Source: Isoetes taiwanensis (taxonomy: Eukaryota > Streptophyta > Lycopodiopsida > Isoetales > Isoetaceae). From it: 64,000 nt of DNA. Within the stretch, counting starts at the first letter, position 1; each line of letters begins with the position of its first letter. The stretch is from NCBI GenBank assembly GCA_021234155.1, contig JAJEKV010000053.1, positions 5,544,488 through 5,608,487 of the forward strand. Direction: 5' to 3'. The notes beneath the pieces are model-generated. The model did no database searches and had not been told where the DNA came from. It saw nothing but the letters and a program-made list of their open reading frames with translations. A program made the position numbers and the translations under genes. Below, piece after piece: positions 37,188-47,508 of this stretch.

Positions 37188-37625
37188 GCTGGTGTTTAAA
37201 TGGGTTGTGGGAAGACTGATTTTCACTATTTCCAATAGGTGCATGTAGTATTTTTGAGCCGAAGTAAAACTGTAAAATTTTGTGCCAGTTGGGAGATACG
37301 GAATGAGAATTGAAGGGAAAACAATGCCGGCTTGCTTACAGGAAGGAATTGAACTGAAAACTGTTGGCTTATTGTCACGAAGAGGCATTCCTGTTGCAAA
37401 CTTGCGTGGCACATCAAATTTAAATCCGACCAAATGCTAATTTGTTGTTTGCAAGGATTGAGGTAACCTAGAATGAAAGCTATAAGGCCGAATTCGGCGG
37501 GAAAATGTTAAACAGACAATTTCAGACAATATCGGCCAGACTCTAGCGTAGGTCTCTAAAAATGACTCACTAGCATCAGATTCAATCCAAATTGTGCTTG
37601 GACCAAGCTCCTGCAACAGCAACAC
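37113..37625 (-). pseudogene. unrecognised open frame interrupted by a single TAA
   Basis: On the minus strand two ORFs (37437-37625 and 37113-37433) are in the same frame, separated by one stop, giving about 170 codons. The second includes VGFKFDVPRKFATGMPL, a serine-rich central part and a SASASAILSRTLSR tail. I do not recognise a family. The 3' quarter overlaps the end of the unit duplication (37187), so the two parts may have different origins. It could be chance. Frame continuity across a single stop is the only reason to list it. Confidence 0.25.
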
Positions 37626-38084
37626 TAGCTAGGCATCCATTCATCTCTGGTGTGCTCATGATTTTGAATCTGTGTTGCTCGGCCATGGCTCGTTCAGACG
37701 TCTGTCATAGCTCGGCAGATTCTACTGCCAAATTGAAAGCAAAATCTGCAAATTTGTCCTTCCAATTGAAACAAGGAAAAACATAACATCGGTAACCGAC
37801 CAGAAGCCTTGTATCAGAAACAATTCTTAGAATAAAACCATGTATTCTTGTCTGCCATAGCCATTCCTTCATAGCTCAAACTCTGCACCGAAAATCTAAG
37901 CCAATAGGAAGATAAATCACAGCTGGGTTTTTCGGATTGGGCACAAAAATCAGAACCCATCTCCCAAATACACCCTATTCAAAGCTCCGGGGATGAAATA
38001 TATGCTAAGCCCTAATAACAGAATCCTTTCAAATCTGATAAAGGTTAAATTTGCTGGGCATATCAATGCTAGGTCATCATACAT
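37626..38084. other. no gene seen
   Basis: Mixed-composition sequence without convincing coding potential. Its last 40 bases (GGTTAAATTTGCTGGGCATA onward, from about 38045) begin the second duplicated region, shared with 49410-49450. Confidence 0.5.
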
Positions 38085-39051
38085 TCCTAAACCGCCGTTT
38101 GGTCCAAATTCCTGGAATATTCCCTATTTGTTTATTTGAGTAATTTTGGTTTATGGCTGTCTAGTGGCGCCGCTTGCAGCGCCGCCATATCCCTTGCAGC
38201 AACGATCATAGCCGGCGACGATCATAGCGCCATATCCCTTGCCGGCGACGATCATAGCTCGCCTCGAGTAACTTCGCCGCTCGAGCTTCATCGACATCGA
38301 GATTCCAAATGACATAGCAAAGATAGAACGGGGTAGAAACGAGCGAGCGAGGAGAGATCCGTAAACGAGGGGGCTTCCATAAACAGGGGCTTCCATAGCT
38401 TCCATAAACAGGGGCTTCCATAGCTCCATAGCTTCCAGCTTCCATAGCAAGGATCATAGCTCCATATCTTCATAGCTTTCCGGCTTCCATAGTCGGCCCA
38501 GCAATGCGGAAGTTCCGTTCCCTCGTTTGCGAGAAAATGCATATCATACCATTCAAAGCACCGTGACAGCGGAAATCAGCTCCATCTTCTTCCATATCGA
38601 TTTGACGGATCTGCATGATGTCACGGCCCATGCCTTTTGGGCAGATCTAGCCATTTCGCGCGGCATCCCCAATGAAGTCGGCTACCGCCAAATAGAGTTG
38701 CAGAACCATAAGCGGGGAATAGGAGATTTGTTCTTCAAATCCATAAGAAACAGGGGCAATCCCAAGAAACCTTGCCATCCTAAGCTCAAATCTAAGCTTC
38801 TGGGTAATCCCAAGAAACCTTGCCATCCCTCAAACCCTCCCTGCTTGCAAGAATCCGCACAAAAACCTCAGAATCAACCCAGAAAAACAAGACCGGAATT
38901 TGGACCAAACGGCGGTTTACGCTGGATAGCCGGCCGGTTTTGGGGTTTCGGCAACGCCGGCGGCCGCGCCGCCTTCGGGCTAACGGCGCAGCTCAGCGCC
39001 GCCGGCCCGGTTTACCGTCAGGAAACCCCTCAATCCGGCCGGTTATCTAGC
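38085..39051 (+). repeat. extra block 1: GC-rich, repeat-bearing segment absent from the paralogous copy
   Basis: Compared with the empty junction at about 49454, this 967-base block is extra. It holds two copies of GCCGGCGACGATCATAGC (38210-38260), a set of CTTCCATAAACAGGGG/CTTCCATAGC repeats (38370-38500), and a duplicated AATCCCAAGAAACCTTGCC unit (38757 and 38806). A 176-codon ORF (38527-39057, starting MRENAYHTIQ) runs through it and beyond its right edge. I do not recognise that ORF, and its C-terminal half is low-complexity proline/glycine-rich translation of GC-rich DNA. Ends show no target duplication and no clear TIR. Confidence 0.5.
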
Positions 39052-39504
39052 ACATAGAAGCCTGACCTCCATAAACCTCCCTATTTCAATCCCCTTACTC
39101 CTCTTTCCTATCGCACCCCTCTCCCGTCACATGTGGAATTTTTTCCCCCTATACACGTCATATTTTTAGTGCCAACTCACCAAAAACAGCCTACATAATT
39201 TTATACGAGGAAGGATGGCGCTTCAATGTATGGGTTCACGGTATTTGGGATGCCGATACGCATGTGGGGTGGGGTCCCGCGACCGGCGTTAGCGGAGCAG
39301 ATCCGGCATATGCGAATGGCTGCACTAAACGCCGCGTGTTTCTAATATGGTATTTGGGGAGTGATTTTTCTCTCCCTCTTTGCGGACGATCTATTTCAAG
39401 CTCGGCGGCGATGGCGTCAAGCAAGATCATGCGGCAACTAGATTTTTTGAGGTCCAGCGGCTGATGGCACTAAGCGGGATGTCGCCGGGAAAGGCGTGGC
39501 CGTT

Positions 39505-39830
39505 TGAAGCTTTGGTAAAGCTTCGGATCTACTAGCTATGGCCTTTGTAGCTTTGGTAAAAAGCTCATGTCTAGAAGCTATGGCGTCCTCAAGCTCCGGT
39601 TTAAAAGCTTCGGATCTAGAAGCTATGGCGTCGCCGGCTCGAGTTTAGAAGCTCGGGTTTAGAAGCTCGGTTTAGAAGCTTTCGGGTAAAGCTCCGGTTT
39701 AGAAGCTCCCGTAAAAAGCTTGCTGTTTTTCTAAAGCTCGGGTTTAGAAGCTCCGGTTTAGAAGCTCAAGTAAAGCTCAGGTTTAGAAGCTCCCGTAAAA
39801 GCTTGCTCTGTTTTCTAAAGCTTATGCTGC
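39505..39830 (+). repeat. AAGCTC/GGTTTAG minisatellite
   Basis: About 15-20 degenerate copies of a 15-18 bp unit, CTCSGGTTTAGAAG, interspersed with GTAAAAAGCTTGCTSTTTT. Two higher-order units (39690-39745 and 39765-39820) repeat this order. No coding role visible. Confidence 0.8.
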
Positions 39831-40024
39831 GGTGTTCCGTGGTTGCAAGCCATACAAGCCTTCTCTTTACTTTCTCTTCTCAAACTGACCATGCAAACTA
39901 TTGAGGCACAAGAGGATATGACCGCAGGAGGATCTGCCTGGCACAGACGCTACGGCAAGGAACAGGGGTTTGGTAACAGAGCAAGAAACAGAGATTGTCT
40001 ACCGGCTAGAAACCGGAGATGCGG

Positions 40025-40071
40025 AATGGTAGACTCAACTACCATGCGGAATGGTAGACTCAACTACCATT
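40025..40071 (+). repeat. 25-bp tandem duplication of a short hairpin
   Basis: AATGGTAG-ACTCAA-CTACCAT occurs at 40025-40045 and again at 40050-40071. Each is an 8-bp (7-bp in the first copy) stem with a 6-nt loop. The ORF through it (39843-40199) shows no recognisable protein. Confidence 0.7.
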
Positions 40072-41000
40072 CTGCAATAGAATCCTCTGCCACATGGCAG
40101 CAGGAAATTAACCCACAGCAAAAAATCGTGACCCAAATACCATATTGTAGTCCACATTGTTTTGTTAATATAAGCATATATCTTTCAATACAAAAATAAG
40201 ATTACTATTTGTCTACAAATTCCTAATAAAGTATCTTTCCAGTAACAGTGATATTCATCCAAATCTTTCCAGTAAAAGTAATATTCATCCAAATCAGAGT
40301 TAAAATTGACAAGTTATGCTCTTTTGAGTCTTTTAGACAACTTACTTAAAAACTATAACCCATTCGGTTTTTACCTTTCTACTATCATTGAAAATATCTT
40401 TGTCTCATTTGCAAGTTTTGTGAAGGGCACTTTCTTATTTGACCAATTACCAAAAAAGTTATTATTCATTTAGCCAAAGACCTTGTTTTTGGGGCATTTT
40501 GTAATTCTTGCAAATGTAGGGGCATTTTGGAAAATTTCCCCCTTTTTTTCAACTCCCTCACCAACTAATGCCCTAAAACCAAAATACATAGTCCACACAC
40601 AAATTCCAATCTAATCCAACAATACATCAATGTCACCAAAAAAAAAAAAGTAAGAGTTAACTACCTTTTGCAAATATTTTAAGGAACTTGACAAATGCTA
40701 CATAGAATAAAATAGATAGGTTAATAGATCAAGTAATTTGCTTATCGCCATGTCAACATAATGCATAAAGCCTACTTAATCTAAAACTCCAAATCCAGCC
40801 TCATCCACACTATTCAAAGGGCAACGTGCAATCCTGCGGTCTATAATTTTTCTAAGAGCCAAAAGAATATATTTATTATAATATGAAATATTGTATTTAC
40901 ACATGAGAGTGCCCACCAAGTCTATGAGACTAAATAAAGATATACAATTTCACAACTAATACATACAAGTATAACTAGTCATTAGCATTCAATAGTTTGG

Positions 41001-41671
41001 TTTTGTAATATCAAATGTTACATTGAAGCATATTAATTGCTGCTACAATATCTAACTCATCCAAATGTGAAGTCACATTGTTTGTTCTTAGCCCCGAAGG
41101 GGCAAAAAAATTTTTTAACCTATAACAAAAACCATTACATTAAATTAAATTAAACCATTACATTACCTTTAAATTAAATCCCCCTTCAAACCCCCTTTGA
41201 TTTGGGTGCATATTCACACGGGGGTCGACGTAGGGCAGCGAGAGCCCCTATAATTATGTTTTGCACGTACAAAATCAACACCATATAGTATATTACCTCA
41301 AATCTTATAGTATTTTGCAAATCTTGTTATATAGTATAGCAAATATCATACTTCCATACCCCACAAACGAGGAACTTTGTGTACGGTGTAGATTATGGAA
41401 TAAGGGGTGAATATGCCTATCCAACAGCTCTCGTTGCCCGGAGTAACCCCCCGTGTGAATATGCACCCAAATCAAAGGGGGTTTGAAGGGGGATTTAATT
41501 TAAAGGTAATGTAATGGTTTAATTTAATTTAATGTAATGGTTTTTGTTATAGGTTAAAAAACAATTTTGCCCCTTCGGGGCTAAGAACAAACAATGTGAC
41601 TTCACATTTGGATGAGTTAGATATTGTAGCAGCAATTAATATGCTTCAATGTAACATTTGATATTACAAAA
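41001..41671. mobile_element. foldback element with arms of about 230-250 bp
   Basis: The left arm (41001 to about 41250) reads TTTTGTAATATCAAATG at its outer end. The right arm (about 41420-41671) is its near-perfect reverse complement, ending CATTTGATATTACAAAA. Both arms include TTAGCCCCGAAGGGGC and GGGTGCATATTCACACGGG. The loop of about 170-200 bases is AT-rich and non-coding. Arms differ mainly by poly-A/T length, so the structure is young. Arm fragments (GTGTGAATATGC...TTTAATTTAAAT) also occur near 8560 and 24300, so it belongs to a dispersed family. No transposase. The outer edge of the left arm coincides with the point where the paralogous copy (52140) diverges. Confidence 0.8.
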
Positions 41672-42205
41672 GCCACAGATGCATTAACATCGCATTTAAT
41701 GGCCATCTTTTCCTGTAAGGTCATAAACTTCTGCTGAACTACAAACAATCAGGTCATTCATCTCCTTGAAGCACTAAGTTCATTGCTAGATGAAACATGC
41801 AAAGCCTCATGATAAAAAATAATGGTAGTAAAGGAGACAATATTTGGATTTGGCATTGCTTGACATTTTTAAGGGTTTTATTTACCCGCTCACAATTCCA
41901 TATAACAAAAGTCCTGAAGCAAAACATGATATCAATATAAGGGGCAAAAGTAAATTGAAGTCGTCATTTGAAAATGAAAAGCAAGATTCATATGTCTGGC
42001 TTTGTCGCCCTGTTTATGCAATCAGGAGACAAGAAATGTAATGTGATCATTAGAATGTAAACTACAGATGAACACAATAGAGGAACAATATATAAGGAAA
42101 ATAAAAATATTCGTACCACTGATATTATGATGATGCTGATATTATGATGCTGACAGCAATCTCCCATAGATGCAACTTTCATCCATTCTTATTCTTATAA
42201 AACAC
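41672..42205. other. no gene recognised inside extra block 3
   Basis: Between the foldback element and the PPR fragment I see only short frames on both strands, and a 12-base GATATTATGATG direct repeat at about 42120-42150. Extra block 3 as a whole (41001-43976) is absent from the paralogous copy. Confidence 0.45.
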
Positions 42206-42284
42206 TTAATCCTAGATATGCTGAACAATCCCTGATAAGGAACCAAATGCACTGCATAGTTTAAAGAAAGAAATACTGGAAGAT

Positions 42285-42490
42285 TCGATATCATAGCCCA
42301 TTAAGACATAAGCATGAGAATCTTCTGGATTTGCATGGTATAGTTTCTTAAAGCATTTCCATCCTAGTTCTGTTGCGCCATAAGCTCTGACTTCTAGTTT
42401 ATCATGGTTTTGATCTCTGAAGATATCACGCAAATTCCAAAAGTCAATTTGAGAGACGTAAAACAAAGTAAAGATGTGAATAGGCAAATA
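42285..42490 (-). pseudogene. PPR protein fragment (E-motif region)
   Basis: The minus-strand frame contains VRAYGATELGWKCFKKLYHA followed by NPEDSHAYVLM. This is the spacing of the E-motif of plant PLS PPR proteins (x-ELG-x-x-CF ... P-x-D-x-x-x-YVLMS). The rest of the gene is missing on both sides, so it is an isolated captured or degraded piece. Not obviously from the same gene as the PPR remnant at 1-1047. Confidence 0.55.
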
Positions 42491-42509
42491 TCAACATAAA
42501 CGAAAGCAT

Positions 42510-42870
42510 AGATCGAAGATGCTCACATAGAATGCGATCCGCAGTTTGGTCTTGCAATAGACAATACCTATCATTCCTTCCGGTACTATGCTTCTATACA
42601 CTTGCCGCATGCATGTAAAACGGGATAGGGTACTGGATCTTTGCTCAAATTGTCGCAGCAAATGACTCTTCTGTTTCCTTTAGTATTTCAAAATACCTCA
42701 CACTTTGCGAAGCCAAATTGCTTCACAAGCAGCTTCTATGCAAGCTCTATACTCATCTTGTAGAGCTTTAATTGGCTGCTTTTTGCTACTCCAGTAACCG
42801 TTGAGCAAGGGCTCATTTCCAAAATCCTCCAAATATATAAAGCAATTCAATGTGCATCCAACGGGTCAAT
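42510..42870 (-). mobile_element. Ty1/copia pol fragment (RNase H C-terminus)
   Basis: The minus strand reads YWSSKKQPIKALQ, DEYRACIEAACEAIWLRKV, then a stop (about 42690-42790). Copia RNase H ends with WxSKKQ..VALSSxEAEYxA...EAIWLR, so the match is specific. A degraded DQTADRILCEHL resembling the following DQ-x-ADxxTK motif is near 42530. No LTR is visible nearby. Confidence 0.65.
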
Positions 42871-43174
42871 CATAAACCTACTCACCATTCTAACAGCAAA
42901 TACCTGATCTTGTACCACTAGGGCACATTAATCTTACCAACTCCTATAAAATGTTGCATTGCACTTTTCCTCCCTATTGCGAATTAGTATCAGTTTACAC
43001 GGGTGTATTAAACCAGCGATTTGCCACGATCATCTTAAACTTCCTAGCAAATCTGAAATAGAAATAGTGCAACGGAAGTGTCACTTAGCATTTGTTTCAC
43101 TCTTTATTCGGGCCATTGCCCTGCTGCCATATCCGGTTGATTCATGCAACATATATCATCTGGTTCTTTTATCT

Positions 43175-43345
43175 AAACCTGTCTGAGATAGATTAAGAGT
43201 AACTAGAGGAAAAAATCGACCTTCAACCATTACCCTGGTGCCCATAATCGGCCTGTATGAGGGATTCGAGTCTCCTGGGTCTGAATCGTCTGCCATAGAT
43301 GGGCAGGACTTTGCCTTTTTCCTTTTGCCCTGCAAAAATTGTAAA
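43175..43345 (-). pseudogene. possible orphan exon of an unrecognised protein
   Basis: The minus strand has TTTGCAG followed by an open stretch GKRKKAKSCPSMADDSDPGD and RVMVEGRFFPLVTL, ending near a possible donor. The basic-then-acidic start and hydrophobic end look coding rather than random. I cannot name a family, and no neighbouring exon is convincing. Confidence 0.25.
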
Positions 43346-43976
43346 TGAATTCTTTCTAAGAATGTCACATTAATCTTACCCGATAACTAAGAGACTTACT
43401 CTTGCCGCTGCAACTCGGGCCCTGTAGAATCAATTAGGGAAAAGTGGAACGGTTTGAAGATTTTGGCATCGAATTTCTGATCGCAAAATGTAGCATCCAC
43501 CCTGATTGGCGACCACTGCTTAAAATGTGACAAAAAGGGCTTACAGTTTCATAAGTCCAGATGTCGTCTTAGGATGGGTCAAGACTTCCCAGCTCCATGA
43601 AAATCGATCTCAGAACTCATGCAACGTAATTCTTTCTTCTGCAACCCGTCTAATCCCTCCATGGTTCTGCCATAGCGAAACCTGGCCTAATCCGAAACCT
43701 GGCTTGATCTACCCAAAGGACGGAATCCGAAGCACCCTCCTCCTTCTAGGAGAACCCTAAAGTGACAGCTCTCGAGCCTTGCATGCTATATTACAAAGTT
43801 TTTTTTTTCAAGGAGTTAAACCATTGTCTAAGTGCCATAAAAAACAATGAAAGTGTATGCGCACTCTAGATGTACGCATTAGTACATCAATTGAAATACA
43901 CCACAAAATCATAGCAAAACCTTAGTGAAAAGCGTACAAAAATACAAAAGTAACCCCCTGTTATTATGCTACATAT

Positions 43977-45739
43977 TCGACAAGTGGATAACTTTTTGGA
44001 TTTTTTTTTTCTAGGTTGATTTCCTAAGGTTTTGAAGCTTTTAACCACTAGAAAAGTTTGGAGTATTTTAAAAATTGGGTCTGGCCTTTTCTTGTAATTT
44101 GAAAATTCATATTTCTTTTGTTACCATTTTCACCCGATAAGAATGATTTATGATATATCGTTGTACAGGTCAAAAGGGGGTTTTGTTGTAGAAGTTTTTC
44201 GGAATGATCTTTGCACTGCCCATATATTTTCTATTGTTTGCATCATCCGATCTGCAGGAGGTGTCTAGCTTTGGAAGGAAGTTTCTAGGGCGGTCTCATC
44301 TTCAGATTTTGTGCCCAGTGATTGGAGCTCAAGTACCATGCCATCATTCATGCATTATTTGTGTTTTGAACTCATGTTTATGTTTTGAACTCATATCAAA
44401 TCACCGTGAAATCATTCCTGGCAAAGTTTTACGACAAATTTAGGTTCTTCCCTTTTTAGGGTTGCATGGGGATTTTGGCAGCACTATAGCAGTTGTATAT
44501 TCTTCTTGGGCAAGCTCTGTTAAATTTTGTGGATGGAGATGGGTTTTGCATGGGCATAAACAAGCATTATTATATAAATAGAAACTACACTGTAATGATT
44601 TTGTGCATTTGTGAACAGCCTTATAAATAATTTTGTATTATGGATGGAGATGGATTTTGCCATGGGCATAAGCAAGCTATTGGAATTTGGCAACGAATTA
44701 AGGAGAGATCATATTGCGATATTTATGGAAAGGATTTGTGCATCTCTCAACAATAGTATAAATGATTTTGTGGATCTGTATTTAGGAATTTCTTGTCCTT
44801 ATTGCTTTGGCAACGTGAACATCTAATAAAGATACATTTAATGTCTTATCTTCAAGGTTTGATGAGCATATGGATGGGGAGGTGATCTCGGCCTCGAGCT
44901 CCATTAGAATATTGGAAGTAGCTCAATCGGGAAATTTGGAAGTCCTCACCGACACTCTATCACAAAATTTGCCATGGTAGTCTCTTTTAGAATTCTGGGA
45001 AATACAAGCGTTGATCCATATCCTAGAATTGAATCGCATGGGATAATTTCGATCCTTTTATCGATGAAATAGCATATATTCAGATGAAGCAACAAGTGTA
45101 CTTCCGGATAAGATAGTAATTGACTTCTTACTAAATATGCATGTATGTTTGATCCTTTTCTTTGCTTGCGGTATGCACGGGCATTGTGGTGAGGGTTATA
45201 GTAGATCTACGGTGGCTTGCTTTGGTAGTTGAAAGGTCAATTAAAAAATTGCAACAACATCTCCACAACATCTCCACAACATCATTAGCAAATGGGTTTT
45301 GAATTTTGATAAGTTTAAAAGTTATTCACGAATAAAAATGTGATTCAATTTCGTTGGATTGGCATCGAATTATCTTCTCATTCGCAAATCGAAGTTTTGA
45401 CTCAAAAATGCGTTGAGATACATCATTTTCCATGCGTGTATTTGTTAACATCTGGAATTTTCTAGCTCTAAATGGTTGCCATAATTGCACTTCATTTTAT
45501 ATCTTATTCAATTTAGTTAGAGTTCAGATTGGTGCTTTTAGAACCACATGAAATGATGGCATATGCACTTAAACGCGTCTTTCCTTCATTTTGCAGGTCT
45601 GAATGTATGAAAGACATCTAGTTGATACACTATATTTTGGACATGTCTTTCAAAGATAACACAGTTTGTGCATTAAATTTGAATGTATGAGCTTGACTTC
45701 TCTCCTATATGGCTACAATGTTGTGATTATTTATAAGTA
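43977..45739. other. duplicated segment plus extra block 4; no gene recognised
   Basis: 43977-44136 matches 52152-52308, and 45337-45814 matches 52309-52792. The 1.2 kb between (about 44137-45336) is absent from the other copy. Frames such as 44204-44443 and 44611-44826 show no family resemblance. Confidence 0.5.
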
Positions 45740-45779
45740 TTGAGTCCAACTATATTTTTCCTATGGCTTACTCTGATTC

Positions 45780-46124
45780 TTATTCTGACTTCTGCTTTGA
45801 ATCCAAAATATTTACTTCAAATGCGGAAGCAACTCTGCTTAATCCTGTCTCCATTCCCACTCCGATTTTGCTCAAACCTTTTTCTAAACCCTCCCCAATT
45901 CTCTCCCCTGCCAAATCTAATCCCTTCTTCAAGTCCTCTCCTATTTGTGATCCGGTAGAGGACAACCCATTCTCTCCAACCCTAGGGGCAGCAAGATAAA
46001 TTCCGATGCAATAGATCAGTCCACCCATAATCCGGGAATCATCAAGCGCTTTGGCAGCCTTTGCTGCCATGCTTGGATGCGCTCCGTTTCTCCTCTTCGC
46101 TCTGCTTCTGCTTCCGGAACCCAT
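45780..46124 (-). CDS. small amphipathic-repeat protein, hypothetical (114 residues)
   Basis: Minus-strand ORF: a basic N-terminus (SRSRAKRR), then MAAKAAKALDDSRIMGG, a hydrophobic segment LIYCIGIYLAA, and a regular glycine/lysine/glutamate pattern (IGEDLKKGLDLAGERI, IGEGLEKGLSKIGVGM) near an 11-residue period. This suggests a membrane anchor followed by an amphipathic helix. The first part lies in extra block 5 and only about the last 12 codons are shared with the paralogous copy. The opposite strand is also open (45763-45999), so one is a shadow. I chose this one because of its periodicity. Function unknown. Confidence 0.35.
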   Translation of the reverse strand: MGSGSRSRAKRRNGAHPSMAAKAAKALDDSRIMGGLIYCIGIYLAAPRVGENGLSSTGSQIGEDLKKGLDLAGERIGEGLEKGLSKIGVGMETGLSRVASAFEVNILDSKQKSE

Positions 46125-46129
46125 AGCAG

Positions 46130-47508
46130 CTGTAGGCTACACACGGCCCTCTTCATTAGTATACACTACGCCAGTGCCTTTTTCAAAGTAATTTTGAATC
46201 TATTTAGAATTAGACATTTCAAGAATATAAAAATTTCAATTTTTATTGATTTAACAGATTCAAGATTTAGCAATCATGATAATTAAATGAAATCTGATGG
46301 TTTAATAAGCGATTGACTTAAAACTATTATTAGAATTTCACAATTTACAAACTTTTACACTTTTAAAAATACTTTAAGGAAGGTTTTAGGTTGAAATTAA
46401 TTAAATGATATAAAGTTATTGGTTTAATAATAACTATTAAATAATTTATTATTGATGAAATAAAAATATTTTAATCAAACATAAACGTAATCATTTAATT
46501 AATTTCAATGTAAAACTTTCTTTAAATATTTTAAAAAAAATAGCATTTTATTTATACAGGGTTATCTTAGATGAAAATTTAATTCTAAATAGATGGAACC
46601 AAGAATTAGTTTAGAAAGCAACTTTAAACTTTAGTAAGTATCACATTGTTTATCTAAAGATAAATTATTAAAATCAATAAAAGCTAAAAATACATTTATT
46701 AGATTTGAATAAGTCTAAATTTTGTTAAATATGTCATTAATGACATATTCAACAAAACTTGGACTTATTCAGATATAATAGACTGGGGTATCATTTTAAG
46801 ATTACATGTCATGTTTAATTTTTTATTTCAAGATATTTATAATTTTTACAAGTTCTAATTATATAACTTTATCTTTAAATTTAAAGTATAATTGTTATAG
46901 AAACATAAACAACTGCTTTCTAAACTATTTTTCACGTGAATCTATTTAGAATTAGACATTTCGAGAATATAAAATTTTAATTTTCAACGAGTTCTTAACA
47001 AATATAAAATTTAACAAATTTAAAATTTGTAAATAAAATACAATAATTTGATATGTGAGTGACCTAAAAGTATATGAGAATTTCATAATTTACAAACTCT
47101 TAGTACTTTAAAAATACTTTAAAAAAAGTGTTAGATTAATATTAATTAAAATATAAAGTTTATGTTTTAATAACAAATATTGAAAAATATATATTAAAAA
47201 TTAATTAAAACTAAACATTCTTTAAATATTTTATCTAAACTTTCTTTAGACATTTAAAAAATAATAATATTTCAATCATATAGAGTTCATCTTAGATGAA
47301 ATATTAATTTTAAATAGAGTAAATTAAAAATTAGTGTAGAAAACAATTTTAAACATTGATAACTTTCATACTTTTTATCTGAAGTTAAACTGAAAATTTT
47401 ATAAAAAAAATTAAAAGAGTTAAAAATACATATAATCTTATCATTGCATCCTTGAAGGATATCTATTAGATTTGAATAAGTCCAAATTTTATTAAATATG
47501 TCATTAAT
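46130..47508. repeat. AT-rich extra block 5 with two diverged tandem units
   Basis: Two units of about 740 bases start with GAATCTATTTAGAATTAGAC at about 46195 and 46938. They share order: ATTTCACAATTTACAAACT or close, then ATACTTTAA, ATTAATTAAA, and AGATTTGAATAAGTC. The second unit is truncated at 47505-47508. The whole block (about 45815-47508) is absent from the paralogous copy at 52792. No coding capacity. Confidence 0.65.
46707..46770. repeat. 64-bp spacerless palindrome
   Basis: Arms 46707-46738 and 46739-46770 are reverse complements with 3 mismatches over 32 bases and no spacer. The centre is GTCATTAATGAC. A lone copy of the left arm recurs at 47474-47505, at the right end of the AT-rich block. 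Confidence 0.8.

Larger units (their letters stand above)
39231..40149 (+). mobile_element. extra block 2: minisatellite-bearing insertion with inverted ends
   Basis: Absent at the paralogous position (about 49640). The left end carries GGTATTTGGG (39240-39249) and the right end its complement CCCAAATACC (40132-40141). GTA occurs on both sides (39228-39230 and 40147-40149), as would a 3-bp target duplication. It contains the AAGCT minisatellite and a duplicated hairpin but no transposase, so it would be non-autonomous. The terminal repeats are short and not at the very ends; chance is possible. Confidence 0.4.

Noticed and set aside
38527-39057. 176-codon ORF considered as a real gene
   Set aside because: It crosses the edge of an insertion block, its second half is translation of GC-rich repeats, and no domain is recognisable. 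Mentioned under the block only.
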